DNA from: Castanea sativa | Lineage: Eukaryota; Streptophyta; Magnoliopsida; Fagales; Fagaceae | NCBI RefSeq assembly: GCF_040712315.1 | Contig: NC_134013.1 | Span: 60,921,001 to 60,985,000 of the forward strand | DNA length: 64,000 nt | Direction: 5' to 3' | Part shown: positions 36,245-47,530 of the stretch, in pieces | Layout: the number at the start of each line of letters is the position of its first letter | Numbering within the stretch: position 1 is the first letter of the stretch | Notes under the pieces: generated by a model | The model's input: the letters and a program-made list of their open reading frames with translations, nothing else | Database searches by the model: none | What the model was told of the DNA's origin: nothing | Position numbers and translations under genes: made by a program

Positions 36245-37524
36245 CTTTTCCTTCAACGACAAGAGCTGCTCCAAGTGGTTCCAAAGATTAGGTCCGACGT
36301 TCTCGGTAGTGTGGCCCACGCCTTGATGGTGCGACAAAGAGGTTCGATTCCTCTTCGCGGGGTCTCTGCCATCTTACTAGGCCACCCGAAGAAGGGCTCC
36401 TTACGAACTTTCTCCAACAACGTGTCGGTTCTCGGAACACGGTGTTCACGGCTTTGAGTCTTTGCGAGTCGGAGGCCCAATGTAATCTCTCCTCGGCTTG
36501 TTGTTGTGGTATCTGTCCGACCTGAAATCCCTTCTCTCCTGTGGGATAACCTTCTCCTTACCCTTTCCTTGCTGCTGGTCTTCCTCTACCCTTTTGTATT
36601 CATCAATACGATCCATGAGGCGACGTACGCTGCGGACGGGCTTTTTGTCAAAGACTTTCTTAAATCGTGATCAGTAGGAAGACCTACCTTAAAGGTATCG
36701 AGTGCCACCTCATCAAAATCACCATCTATCTCGTTAAACATCTCCTAGTACTGGTCGGAGTATGCTTTCAACGTCTCCCCTTGCCTTATGGTCATGGATA
36801 GCAGCGAGTCCAAAGGCCGAGGCACTCTGCTACACGTGATAAACCGCGAAGCGAACGCTCTAGTAAGCTCCCCGAACGAACCTACAGACCCCGATTTAAG
36901 GCCCTTGAACCACCTCATAGCGACAGGTCCCAAGCTAGAGGAGAACACTTTACACATCAGGGTCTCGTTATGAGAGTGCACCGCCATCCTCTGGTTAAAG
37001 TGACTCACGTGCTCCACCGGATCAGTCCGGCCATTGTAGATGGTAAAGGTGGGCTGGGTAAACCTCCTGGGAAGCTTCCCTTTCTCAAGCCTCCATGAAA
37101 ATGGAGATTTGGAGAGTTGGTGCAATGCCCGACTCATAGCATCATTCCCCAAGCCCCTAGAAGGAAGCTTCTTGCGTCTACGAGCTGGCAGGTCGTCCTC
37201 CTCACAAGAGGACATTGCGCTGGGGGGTGAGCATGACCTTGAGCTATAACTACCTCCCCAGACCTCCTTTGAGGAAGGATTAGATGAGGACGGTGAAGGC
37301 CTACGTCTAGTGCGACGTAGCTTTCTTTTCAAACAACCAATCTCCCTCTGCATGGCTTTAGCACCATCCTCGTGGGTGGTGCTACCCCCGCCATGAGTAT
37401 GGCTAGCCCTAGGGTATTCTATATGGACACTTCCCTCACGATCTCTTTGACGCTCAAGACGCTCGAAATGATCCTCCGGTTGTGATCCCTGTGATTCTGC
37501 ATGGTGAGAGCCTAGGCCTGCCAT
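36245..37524 (-). pseudogene. Retroelement gag, broken
   Basis: The frame opens at ATG 37522-37524, only about 30 bases after the primer-binding site. It is open for 259 residues to a TAG at 36745-36747. The N-terminal half is charged and low-complexity. Residues about 155-259 form a retrotransposon-gag core (FTQPTFTIYNGRTDPVEHVS, MRWFKGL, SRFI, LKAYSDQY). Recognisable gag continues past the stop (EMFNEIDGDFDEVALDTFK), then shifts frame near 36648 and again near 36335. The last part, with EPFFGWPSKM and a degenerate HHQGVGHTTE segment in place of a clean zinc knuckle, precedes pol. At least one stop and two frameshifts are present. Confidence 0.85.
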
Positions 37525-37552
37525 AGTATCCCAGCTCCTTCCAGACTAGATT

Positions 37553-37569
37553 TCCCACAGACGGCGCCA
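37553..37569 (-). promoter_or_regulatory. Primer-binding site
   Basis: On the minus strand TGGCGCCGTCTGTGGGA starts two bases after the end of the 5' LTR. A start of TGGCGCCG is usual for plant Ty3/Gypsy elements primed by tRNA-Asp. The match beyond the first eight or nine bases was not checked against a tRNA. Confidence 0.7.
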
Positions 37570-37571
37570 AT

Positions 37572-38306
37572 TGTAAGTGCACAATTGCACCTGGACCCAA
37601 AGACAACTACGGGCTCAGGCCCAATGAGCCTTAAACAATGAAATTTGTAGAGTGTGGGCTTGAAACCTAGGTTTGAAGTACTGAGAACTTGATAACAGGC
37701 TAAAAGTTACAAACACTTGTAAATAATAAACGATAATTGCAAATAGACCTCCTCGGACGTAAGCCGAGGACTATTTCTGTATTATTTCTCTTTCTTTCTT
37801 AAAGGTTACAAATCTTCCTCCCCCTCCTAGTTACAGACTGATCCTCTTTAAATACTTCCTTTTCTGACACTTTATCCACGTGTTGCTCAAACCTCCTCCC
37901 CCTAGATATTTCTTTTCTTAGTGCCTTTGAATAGTGACCAGAAGTTTCAGTTCTACTGTTTAGGAGTCACTTCCCCATTAATGCGGCCAGGGAGGTAGGT
38001 GCAGAGTCTTTAATGTGGAGGTGGCAGCCTTTGCTCTTGGTATTTTTTAACACCGGTGTATCTAGAAGGTTCAGGGTTTTCCCCTTTTAACCAACAGTCT
38101 TTCCGGAATTCCACCTTGACCTTCGTACGAAATCTCCGAGTTCTCTTAGATTTGTCCGAGGAGAAGCTCACCCTCGGCCGTATCCTCGGACCCTCGGCGT
38201 ATGGGCCAATTCGCAGTATTAATAAATCCTTAACTTAAGAGCAGATCAGCTCTCCTCATTAGAGCCCAAATGCCCAAATGTCTACTTGGGTTCTTTACCC
38301 CCCACA
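37572..38306 (-). repeat. 5' LTR (735 bp)
   Basis: Begins TGTAAGTGCAC and ends CCCCCACA in plus-strand view, and is followed by the ATATC duplication. A TATA-like TATTTAAAG on the minus strand at 37846-37854 could drive the genomic transcript. It contains several CCGAGGA motifs shared with the internal 151-bp array. Confidence 0.95.
37846..37854 (-). promoter_or_regulatory. TATA-like element in the 5' LTR
   Basis: TATTTAAAG on the minus strand, about 280 bases before the gag-proximal LTR end. It is the best TATA candidate in the LTR and is identical in the 3' LTR. Confidence 0.4.
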
Positions 38307-38311
38307 ATATC

Positions 38312-40345
38312 ATATCATTTTACAATACACTCAACATCCTAACTTTTATTTTCTTATTCTATTCATTAAAATAATATATATATATATATATATTATCAAC
38401 TAAAATAATATAATATATTCCAATACAATTATTTCTCTTTTTTCTCCCCAATCTCTCTTCCACTTTATCAATTAAAATATATTATTTTTACTAAAGTGCT
38501 ACAATGTCATTCTACATTTATGATAACACTATAACACAATTACAAAAAAAATTTCAATTGTAAAATTTTACAAGTTCGACTAGGTTCTTTTTGTGCCTTT
38601 ATATTAAATTTCCTCCACATATACCATTTACAATTATCAATGAGAATGCTCTTACAACCATACTCGAATCGATATACATCATTTGATGATAGATATAAAA
38701 TCCAAGTAGAAAAAGTGTCGAATCATAATTCATAAACGTGTATTAATTGGATTGGAAAGATTAATAAATCGTACGATACAGACATTTGTATCATACAAAC
38801 ATAAAAAAGGGTATTTAAATGCAAGGATGCAATGCTCAAAAAATTATTATCAAACAGGTTATATATAAATAGAGACTAGCTACTAGATAATTATTGAGAC
38901 CAACAAAAAGGTCGTCCTCTGTACATTTTCTTTTTTTTCGTTCTTTGATGCTTGTTCCGCGTCTCCATCTAATTATATGTTCTTATCTTCATGATGTGGA
39001 ATTCAAGCATCAAATACGATATAAAGTTCAATAATTGCGGATCCTTGAAGAAAATCACGTTTACTTCAAGTTCAATATATTATCCTGTTTCTATCTTTTC
39101 TCCCACTATTCTCATTATATGCGTTTAACGTGTGTGAGGAGACATTTTTTTGTCTAGTTTCATCATTTTCATTTAAAAAAAAAAGAATTGGATAAGTTTG
39201 TTTTATAGACATAGATTAGTAAGTGAGTGTTCTATTTTGTAGGGATTTTAAGTGGAGTTAGAGATATATTTTTACTAAGTTATTCTTAAGTTTTTTCCTT
39301 ATTAAAATAAGCGTACGCATATTATCCTTCGGAATCCATAGACCATAGTACTGTTGGACGTATCATAGTCATTGAAATTTAATTCATAACTAGACAGTGA
39401 TGACTTTAGGATTTTTTCTGTAAGAAACATAAATTATAAAAAATCTAAAACAAAAGAAAACTGGAACATATTAAGTCTTGACATTACAAAAGAAAAATGC
39501 AAATACATAAAATACTACAATTGCATTCTTCATATTTTGAAATCGTTGCAAGATATAAAGTTTCATTATCAATCTTACAAATTATATATTTTTCAAATTC
39601 ATTAAAATCTAAATGGGCTTTTTTGGAAGTTTAAGATCAACAAATTTCTATTTTTGTTGTTAGGCTTACTATTTTTTCTTCTAGATTTTATATCAAATTG
39701 TTTTGTTGTTGAGCTTTTATTTTAATATTTTTTTAAAAAACCAACCTATTGTTAAGCGGTAAAAAAAGAAATTAGGGTCAAGTGTGTGCTGAGGTAATTT
39801 ATAAAAAAAAAGAAAAAAAAAGTTTATATCAGTTTCTTTTTCTCCGTAGAACTGAAAATAGTAGATATTTATACAGTTAAAACAGTAGTCACATAGTGAC
39901 AATACTAGTTATATTCAACACGGATGGGGCATTGCTCATCATATCTGAAGATAAATATTTATTAAAACAAAAAAAAGTAGGGCAAGTATCGAAGAGTCTT
40001 TTCCTTTCCAGGTTGCTTCATGCTGGTGCTAACCTATGTGCATAAATGTTTGCTTCAGGGTATACGATTTCTGTAATGTGAGTATTAATTTAAAGAAAAT
40101 GTTAATGATCATCTATCTGTTTGTCTAAGTTTGTAGAAAAAACAACCATGTATCAATTGAGTTATGACTTTTGAGTTGGTGACAGTAGGCAAAATGCCTA
40201 CTAGGCACTACTCACAAGTCAGACCTGGGTTACAAATGGGTAAAGTTGGTACAATAGTTTGATGTTGAGTCTTGAAGTGATTGCATGAATTATTCTTTAT
40301 TTTATTTTTTATTTTTTTGTTTGGGTTGGTTTAATGAGTATTGGT
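38312..40345. other. Intergenic, AT-rich
   Basis: A (TA)n run lies near 38374-38392. No gene or clear transposon termini were found. Confidence 0.45.
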
Positions 40346-40541
40346 TTTTTTTTTTTAAATGAAAAATGGGCAAATCTTTGATGTAGACTCATCAATCTCA
40401 TGCCATGTAATCAATATATGTGCTCATCTGACTTATCATCACATCAATACATCAATCAGTTTTTGGTGTAAGAGGAGATTGAATCCTAGATCTCTTATTT
40501 AATTATTAAAGTTTTTACTAGTTGAGCTAACCGGAATCCAC
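40346..40541 (-). mobile_element. tRNA-derived SINE (family B copy)
   Basis: On the minus strand it starts GGTTAGCTCAACTAGTA (box A) and then GGATTCAATCTCC (box B). A body containing ACCAAAAACTGATTGATG follows, and it ends in a run of about 11 A at 40348-40358. The same ACCAAAA/ACTGATT block occurs at 45488-45600 and 51305-51470. A target duplication was not found. Confidence 0.55.
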
Positions 40542-40947
40542 AAATGCTCTAAGTTAATCATAGACTTTTATAAGTATCACTTTTGGATTTTGGACTTTGG
40601 CATGAATGCCAATTTAGTATTTGGATTTTCGATATGAACGAATTATTCTTATCTTTAAGTTTGTGATAAATTAAACGTTATGTTAATATTTTTATTTTAA
40701 AAGCCTAACATTTTGAATGTGTACATATAGTATGATAGTAATAATGACATTTCAAAATTATTAATGATGAATAGAACTCTGCAAATCCCGTAATGAAATC
40801 TATTAATTTTTAACAAAAAATATTAACAGAAGATTTGATTTGTAGATTTGTCATTAACATGAAGTTTGGGAAATTTATTACTAAAATATTACCATTGTGT
40901 ACCCTTAATGTGATGGTTATTCCAAAAATACAAATTTATTGTAAGGT

Positions 40948-40961
40948 GGGGGGGGGGGGGG
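40948..40961. repeat. Poly-G run
   Basis: Fourteen G in a row in AT-rich DNA. The exact length may be an assembly estimate. Confidence 0.8.
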
Positions 40962-40998
40962 AAGGGAGCAAAGGTTGGGGTTCAAGTCTAATTTCAAT

Positions 40999-41173
40999 CA
41001 TGGTTTTAAAAACCGGACTGGAGGCAAAACCGGATTTGCCTCTGATTCCCGATTTTTATTGATTTTTGACCAGTTTAACCTCGGTTTTAGGCCTTTTTCC
41101 CAAATCGGACTGGCCTCTGGTTTCCGGTTCAACTAGTTGGACCGACCGGTCTAGTCCGGTTTTTAAAACAAAG
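40999..41173. mobile_element. hAT-like MITE, 175 bp
   Basis: The left end CATGGTTTTAAAAACCGGAC matches the right end's reverse complement CTTTGTTTTAAAAACCGGAC at 17 or 18 of 20 bases. The 8-bp duplication ATTTCAAT is exact (40991-40998 and 41174-41181). The interior carries further CCGG-rich repeats of the terminus. It is non-coding. Confidence 0.8.
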
Positions 41174-41181
41174 ATTTCAAT

Positions 41182-42440
41182 ATATTCAAAAACTAATAAT
41201 AATAACAATAAAGAAACTTTTTTGGGGGCTTAAAACACTTATTTTATTTAAACCTATACGATATTGTCACAAATATTCAAGTTTCAACGATCAAGCTTAA
41301 CCAAATACCACAGAGTTCCCTAAACACAAAAGGGCGTGAACGTTTGCTACAAAAATAAATACCAAGTGACTACTCTAACTTCTTGACACATGCTTTATTC
41401 TCAATTTGATTCACTGTAGATATTAATTTCATGTTAAGAAATCTTGTGTAAAAATGTGATATGAAATTGGAGGGAAACAGACGTCTCTCATATGAAAAAA
41501 AAAAAAAAAAAAAAAAACTCACAAAGCTTTTGGTTGGTTTATATAGTAACACAAATACTAACAAATAAATCATAAACAGAATTATTAAGATTTTTATAAT
41601 TTAATGGTATAACTCACTTTTCCTTATTAGAAGAACCAGGATTTAAATGCCATAAAACTATTAAGAAAATTGAGACATATACTAGAACAAGCATGAGTAC
41701 CCTATCCTTATGTGACACTTTAGTGCATGTGTAATGTGTGATCAAAGATTGGATAGTAATTTCTTTTCTTTTCTTTTTTATTGGAATTAAATGAGATAAA
41801 TTGGATCATAATACATGCAAGTTATTTTCTAATACAAAAGTAACTAACTTTTTAAAAGATTACTATTAGAAGGATGTTTAATCAATATGAAAAGTCATGA
41901 TTTTTAGAAATGTACAACTTCAAATGACTCTTCATTGTGTATATATTTAAGGGTATGAACTAAGGCCAAATACAAAATTTTACAATAAATTCTTTTAGAA
42001 GGAAATTTCATAATTATTGCCTGTAGTTTGTGAATTACCTATAACCCGTCAACAAACTGTCTTGATTGAGAGTAATTATCATCTTAAATATAGTGTTTGA
42101 AATACAACTCAAAATTAAAATCATATTATTTCATTATCGCTGATTCCTACTCTCATTATTTCAAGATTTCATAAGAAGAAGACCCCTCAACCAAGGGCAT
42201 TAGAAACTTATTAAGCCACGGGTCCCAGAAGGACCGGAATCAATTATAAGTCTTAAACTTCTTGCAAAGGGAACAAAATTAACAAACAGTACTCCGATCG
42301 AAACACTCCCAATTCAAACTTACTCTCCTTTTGGAAACATCCCCACGTATATTTTTACTTAATAAAAATGGAAATCTATATGTTTTCAATTTCATTTATT
42401 CCCTTAAGTTCCAAAAAATATATATATATATATACACACA
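41182..42440. other. Intergenic, AT-rich
   Basis: Contains a poly-A run of about 24 bases near 41496-41519 and no coding region that I can support. Confidence 0.45.
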
Positions 42441-44380
42441 CAGAAGCAGAGCCAGAAGGGGGCAAGAGGGGCACCTGCCCCCCTGACTCCTCCTTTAAAG
42501 TCTATTATATATGCTTATGTAAAGTTGAGTTAACTCCTAAGTCCTAACATAGAATAGAAAAATAAAGAAACAATTTCCCTAAACAAACTATACATGATAT
42601 GAAATAAATAATAAAATAACAAATCTTCTAATTGAGGAAGTCTAAAGACATAATAAAATTTTACAACATTTTCACAATACTCTTGTTTTTAGTTGAGATG
42701 AAACTTAAAATAATTTATTTTATTTTATTCTGACCAATGATGTACTAACTACTCAATTTATTGTAGAAATATTGTGAGATTTTGCGGTGTTACTAACGCT
42801 CTGTTTATTTCGATGTAAAATATTTTCAAATGTAAAATATTTTACACTGAAAATATTTTACAGAAAATATTTTCATTTTACAGTATTTGGTTGGATATCT
42901 GAAAATACTTAGGAAATCATTTGCAAGTATTTGTTTCCTGGTAAAATAGAAAAAGAAAATCTTCAATTAGAAACAGCCCAAACTCAAAATTCTCACCAAC
43001 CTATGCTGAAATTCTCAAATTTTAAATGCAACCGTGAATCAAAACACCCAAACTCAAATTAGCTATGAAAAAAAAGATAGATTTGCACAACAAAAAAAAC
43101 CCAAATCTATAAAAACACAGATTTGCCAACCAAAAAAAAAAAAAAAACCCAAATCTGCAAGTATGCCGGTGGAGTTCTACAGAATTTTTGTGAGACAGGG
43201 CCTAGGTAGAGATTTGTACAAAACAAACCCAAATCTATAGGGCCTAGGAAGAAAAAAAAGAAAAAAAAAAAAAAACCCTGATCACCAAACATAAATTGCA
43301 ATTCCAATGCTTGAGTTTCAGTGGAGAGACGCTAATTTTTGCGACATCAACAGGGCCTACTGGTGAAGAAGAAGAATGGTGTTTGACAGTGGGTATTGAG
43401 CTTCGATTCTCACGGTTTGTCAAAATGGGCTGAGGTTTGAGACTGTCCTCACACATAGCGGTCGCCGGAGTTGTCGCCAGAGATGAGTGTAGTGGGCGGC
43501 GTTGTAGGTGGTGCTTTTGCTAGTGGGTGCTCTAGGTCTGGCTTGGGTGAGAGTTGTGCAGTGGCTGGACTGCGATGTCTACGCATGAGAGATTGCAAAA
43601 TGTAAAATGTTTTACCAAAATTTTAAGCGTAAAATATTTTACTTCTTTTTGCTTTAATTTTACCGTTTGACTGGAAAATATTTTACATTTGACCAGATTT
43701 TACAACAAAACAAACATGGTAAAATATGTAAAATATTTTCCTGAAAATATTTTACTTCGAAACAAACGGAGCGTAAAAGTCTAACACATCTCCTCCAACT
43801 TTAAACAATTTGACACAAAATAAATGCCACCAAACAAAACTTGTTAGCTGTTTACACTTTTGACCAATATTAACTCCTTTTATCTTTTTCTTTTTTCACT
43901 TACCTAAATTTCCTTCTTTTCATTTGAAGTTTAGCTCGTGGAGCTCTAATGACACATAATACTGTCTTGCATGGTCCTATAGCACTAAAATGTCCATTAC
44001 TTTTTTCTCCTTCATCTCTTGCATTTTCATAGTTTCAAAATTTGAGTTTCTACCATGAATCCAAAATTATAAATAATTAAAAGAATAGAGAAAAGTTGAA
44101 ATTTATTTTCTCAATTTATTTTGAGGAATCAAATTTGATCTCTAACTTTATGTATAGAGATTAATCTCTTACTTTGATGATTGATCATCAATAACTATGA
44201 ATTAGATGTTTTACAATTGTTTATTTATTTTACAGTTGTTTAATTTTAATAGGCTTTGTATGACAATTATTGTTTGTTTATAATTTTATTATTAATATCA
44301 ATTAATAATTTTAGATTATTTTTTATTATTATCTTTTGATCTTGCTCCCCTAAACTAAAATTCTTACTCTGCCATTGTGT
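42441..44380. mobile_element. hAT-like element interrupted by a PIF-like insertion
   Basis: The left end CAGAAGCAGAGCCAGAAGG with GGGCAAGAGGGG corresponds to the right-end reverse complement AATGGCAGAGTAAGAATTTT with AGGGGAGCAAG. A terminus containing GCAGAGCCAGAA is common among plant hAT-type repeats. (CA)n(TA)n tracts lie on both sides and hide any target duplication. The element at 42797-43773 lies inside. Confidence 0.42.
42797..43773. mobile_element. PIF/Harbinger-like TIR element with cargo, copy 2
   Basis: The left terminus CGCTCTGTTTATTTCGATG and right reverse complement CGCTCCGTTTGTTTCGAAG extend as TAAAATATTTTC, about 28 of 31 identical. TAA flanks both ends (42794-42796, 43774-43776). 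Inner subterminal repeats of TAAAATATTTTAC follow. The centre (about 43290-43590) is GC-richer and includes GGTCGCCGGAGTTGTCGCC. There is no transposase. The short open frames inside have no recognisable product. Confidence 0.75.
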
Positions 44381-44979
44381 GTGTGTGTATATATATCTTT
44401 AAAAAATAGATACCACTATATTTTTAGCTTTTTACTAATAATCTTATAATCATGAGCAGCTTTAGGTATAGTCTAGGGGGTTAGAATTTCAAATGAACCC
44501 CCTGAGCTCAGCAAAAATAAATAAATAAATTGGAGTATATAATTTTTATTTTACCTTTCTAAAATAAAATTTTGAACAGTTTGAACCTATATTTTTTTAA
44601 GCCCAGATGAAATAAGCTTAAATATGATCATTTCAACAATATTTTTGTCTTTCTAAACACAATAAAAGGGCCAAAAAGAAACTAATTTGATCTAAAATTT
44701 GGGGAAAAAATAGTAATCCCAACAATGAAAGTAAAAATCTGTTCATCTTAAACCTTATAAAAACTTATTTAGATCTAAACAAATTTGAAATAAACAATAG
44801 AAGAAAGTTTATTGTATTTATATCTTGCTTGCAGTTCATTTAACAGCAATAATTAATAGGTTTCTTATATTTAGAAACAATAGGTGGCTTCTAAGATTTA
44901 ATTTTAACAACAATAATTAGTATGCTCATTGTATTAATCTAAACCAAAATCCCAATGCCACCACTACATATGTTCATTG

Positions 44980-44982
<3 letters not shown>

Positions 44983-45030
<48 letters not shown>
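44983..45030. repeat. (CT)n(AT)n microsatellite
   Basis: About 17 CT units run into about 7 AT units. Confidence 0.95.
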
Positions 45031-45487
45031 TTGTTTTTTTTTTTTTTTGAGATAGTTGTAATATGCTGTTAACCCCATAGTTCAAACCTTTTTCTCCTTA
45101 GCTTTTGTGCAGCTCAAACCCTTTTCTCCTTAATCCCCCAAGCACTTTGTGTACAAGAATATGTCAATTAAGTTACATGACTCTTTGCAACATAACCTAT
45201 CAATTGTGGTACTTTAAAAGGCTTTAGATAAAACTGCAAATGAGTCGAGTCAAGTTGAACCATGTATTAAAAATTATTCATTTAATTCTATTTTGAATTT
45301 GAGTCAAATTTGAACTCATAAATAATGAACTAGATTACTTGTTCAACTTTTGTTTGTTTTCTTATCAAACATGCTCAAGCTTGTTCACAAGATACTTTAT
45401 TAATTATTTTCTCATATTTTGTAAACAAAAAGATTCTCCTCACAAATTTATATCAAGATTTAATAATAAATTTAAAATAAAATTGTA

Positions 45488-45600
45488 GATTCTAGTTAGT
45501 TCAACCAGTGAAATCACTTGTTATTAAATAAAATATTTGTAGATTGAACTCCACCTTTGACCAAAATAAAAAACTAATTGATGAAGTTTTATCATTTATA
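45488..45600 (+). mobile_element. SINE relic (family B)
   Basis: TTAGTTCAACCAGTG (box-A-like) is followed by GATTGAACTCCACC (box-B-like, shifted) and AAAAAACTAATTGATG, matching the block order of the copy at 40346-40541. It is strongly diverged. Confidence 0.4.
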
Positions 45601-45811
45601 TAAATAATATATAGTATTTGAGTTAATAGATAGAATAATTATTGTTTTTGATTTTTAAAAAATCAGATTCAACAACATTATATTGTTAATAATTTTTACT
45701 TTCAAATGGGCTATTTTTTTTTAACTTGAAATTGGGCTATTTATATTATTAATCTAATATCAAGTTTATAAAAATATATCTTATATATGTATTTATATAC
45801 TATTATAATAT

Positions 45812-45842
45812 ACTAAACTCATCACACGCGTTTTGCGCGTGT
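45812..45842 (-). mobile_element. Possible Helitron 3' end
   Basis: On the minus strand a 7-bp-arm hairpin (ACACGCG-CAAAA-CGCGTGT) is followed by GATGAG and then TTTAGT, one base from the CTAGT expected at a Helitron 3' end. The body would extend to higher coordinates. No 5' end was found. Confidence 0.4.
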
Positions 45843-46204
45843 AATAATACTCTTTTTTATTTATTTATTTTTTTGGATTAGTGTTATAATGTTTATAAGT
45901 GATATATAAATAACGGTGTGTATTTTTTTTTTTTAAGAAAGAAGTAAGGTAATGTGTACTAAAATATAAGTGATCTATAAGTAACGGTGTGTATTTTGCA
46001 TACTAAAATACTCCCACACAAAATTTTAAACTCTCTAAAATATCCGTATCTTTTAGTTAAATAATTTTAAAATTAAAAATACAAACTGGTTAAAAGAGTA
46101 ATTTATTGTTCTTAAATTTTAAGCCTTTTCCTTTATTTTCTCCATTCAACCTAAAATTTAGGACATTACCTCCAGCTATCTTTTTTTTTGAAAAGATCTC
46201 TATG

Positions 46205-46286
46205 TATCTTTTTTTTTTTTTTTGGTAAAGAGGGGACAAATTATATTAACTAACTGGTTACAGACACCAAAGTTGGGTTTGCAGGC
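46205..46286 (-). mobile_element. LINE 3' tail fragment
   Basis: On the minus strand it ends TAATATAATTTGTCCCCTC then TTTACC and a poly-A run (T-run at about 46208-46224), the usual form of a plant LINE 3' end. It is probably continuous with the RNase H fragment at 47531-47890 before the LTR-like sequence between them was inserted. Confidence 0.45.
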
Positions 46287-46294
46287 TGTTGAGG

Positions 46295-46337
<43 letters not shown>

Positions 46338-47530
46338 AAAGAAAACATGATAAAAGGCCCAAGGAGGTGGTACATTGGGCCAATCCGTGGGAAATAAAAA
46401 AAATTGGAAAAGAAGAGAAAGATTGGGGCTACAAAAGAAAGAAGGATGATGGACCTGAGGCCTAAAAGGGAGTGAGGAGTCCATAGGAATACAGAGAGGG
46501 GAAAGAAAAGAATTCAGCCCGCTAGGACAAGAGAAAGAAAAGGAGCTGGGGAAGGATGCCGGGGGGGTTGCCTGGGACCTTTGGATGTACAGTACGGCTA
46601 AAGAAGGATTAAGACAGTTCAAAAGGTACCAGGAACAAGAAACATATGAGCCTTTTTTCGAAGCAACCAGTAATACAGTGCAAGGCCTGAGGATTTGGAA
46701 AGCAACGACTCAGAGGTAGAAAGTCGGTGTCTCGGGAATCCAGAATAAGAAATCCAGAAAAGGAAATGGCTGGGGAAACTTTCGGTTTCCCAGAAGAAGA
46801 CTTCACTTACTGGGAAAAAATGACAAAAGGAAGGGGCGGCTAAAAGGGGGTAAGCCTAAAAAGAAAAGATAGACAAAAAAGGGTACTTAGAAGGCAAAAG
46901 CGTCTTAGAGTAGGAAGTCAGCAAGACACTTTCAAGGAAAAAACATCAAAAGAAGGGAGCTATGGAAAATAAGGAAAAGAGCAGTTGTCAAAAGAGCTGA
47001 GATAAACAGGGGGCTCTAGTACCTAGGGGGCCAAAGGGGGAAGAATCAATGGTACCCCGAAACCCTAATGTGACACTATAAAAGGGGGAGAGGAGCCAAC
47101 GTTGGGGGGCATTCGGCAAGGAAAAGAAAAAATAGAATCATTAAAAAGAAGCTCTGTAAAACTAAAAAAAAAAAACAGGGAAATACCTCCTGGTATCCCA
47201 AGGACAGTCACTATAGCACATGCTTGGATTCAAAAGGATTCAAATTTTGCAAGTCTTGGAGACCTAAAAGAGTCATCTAAGTCTGTAATTTTTGAGCTTA
47301 TTTGAACCTTGCATTAGGTCTTGGTGAGCTCATCGTAATCCATAACTAAGAAAATTAATGAAATATTTCTCCACTGATTTGAGGATCCCGAGCAATTATT
47401 TCGTTTTTTGCCTTATTACATTTGTCTGCCCTGCTGTTTTCTTGCTGGTCAATACGTATATTATCGATTGTTAGTGTATGTGTATTGCAGGAGTCTCGCC
47501 TTGTGCACCACTTGGTTTTTAAACAGCCCA
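46287..47530 (+). repeat. LTR-like insertion (probable solo LTR)
   Basis: Starts TGTTGAGGTC, followed by a (TA)n tract at 46300-46335, and ends near TTTTTAAACA, fitting TG..CA. A promoter-like CACTATAAAAGGGGGAGAGG lies at 47074-47093, followed by a leader-like region. There is no coding region and LINE sequence lies on both sides. A 5-bp target duplication was not confirmed, so the ends are approximate. Confidence 0.4.
47077..47086 (+). promoter_or_regulatory. TATA box in the LTR-like insertion
   Basis: CTATAAAAGG, a strong TATA match, preceded by CCCTAATGTGACA. It is probably the U3 promoter of the LTR. Confidence 0.5.

Larger units (their letters stand above)
26988..38306 (-). mobile_element. 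Ty3/Gypsy LTR retrotransposon, Tat-like, complete but inactivated
   Basis: Two 735-bp direct repeats (26988-27722 and 37572-38306) enclose the element, flanked by ATATC at 26983-26987 and 38307-38311. On the minus strand the order is 5' LTR, primer-binding site, gag, protease, reverse transcriptase, RNase H, second RNase H, integrase. Beyond this lie a 151-bp tandem array and a gene cluster on the opposite strand, then a purine tract and the 3' LTR. Integrase last marks Ty3/Gypsy. Two RNase H domains and an opposite-strand ORF before the 3' LTR mark the Tat lineage. gag and pol each carry in-frame stops or frameshifts, so the copy cannot be autonomous. The LTRs differ at about 17 positions by eye. 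Confidence 0.94.
44390..46204. other. Intergenic, AT-rich, with small repeats
   Basis: Holds a (CT)17(AT)n microsatellite, a SINE relic and a Helitron-like end (separate entries). A local direct repeat, AAGTGATATATAAATAACGG / AAGTGATCTATAAGTAACGG, lies near 45897 and 45965. No gene is seen. Confidence 0.5.

Noticed and set aside
46296..46806. Minus-strand frames in the LTR-like insertion
   Set aside because: Low-complexity Ser/Phe/Pro sequence starting in a (TA)n tract. No conserved motif.
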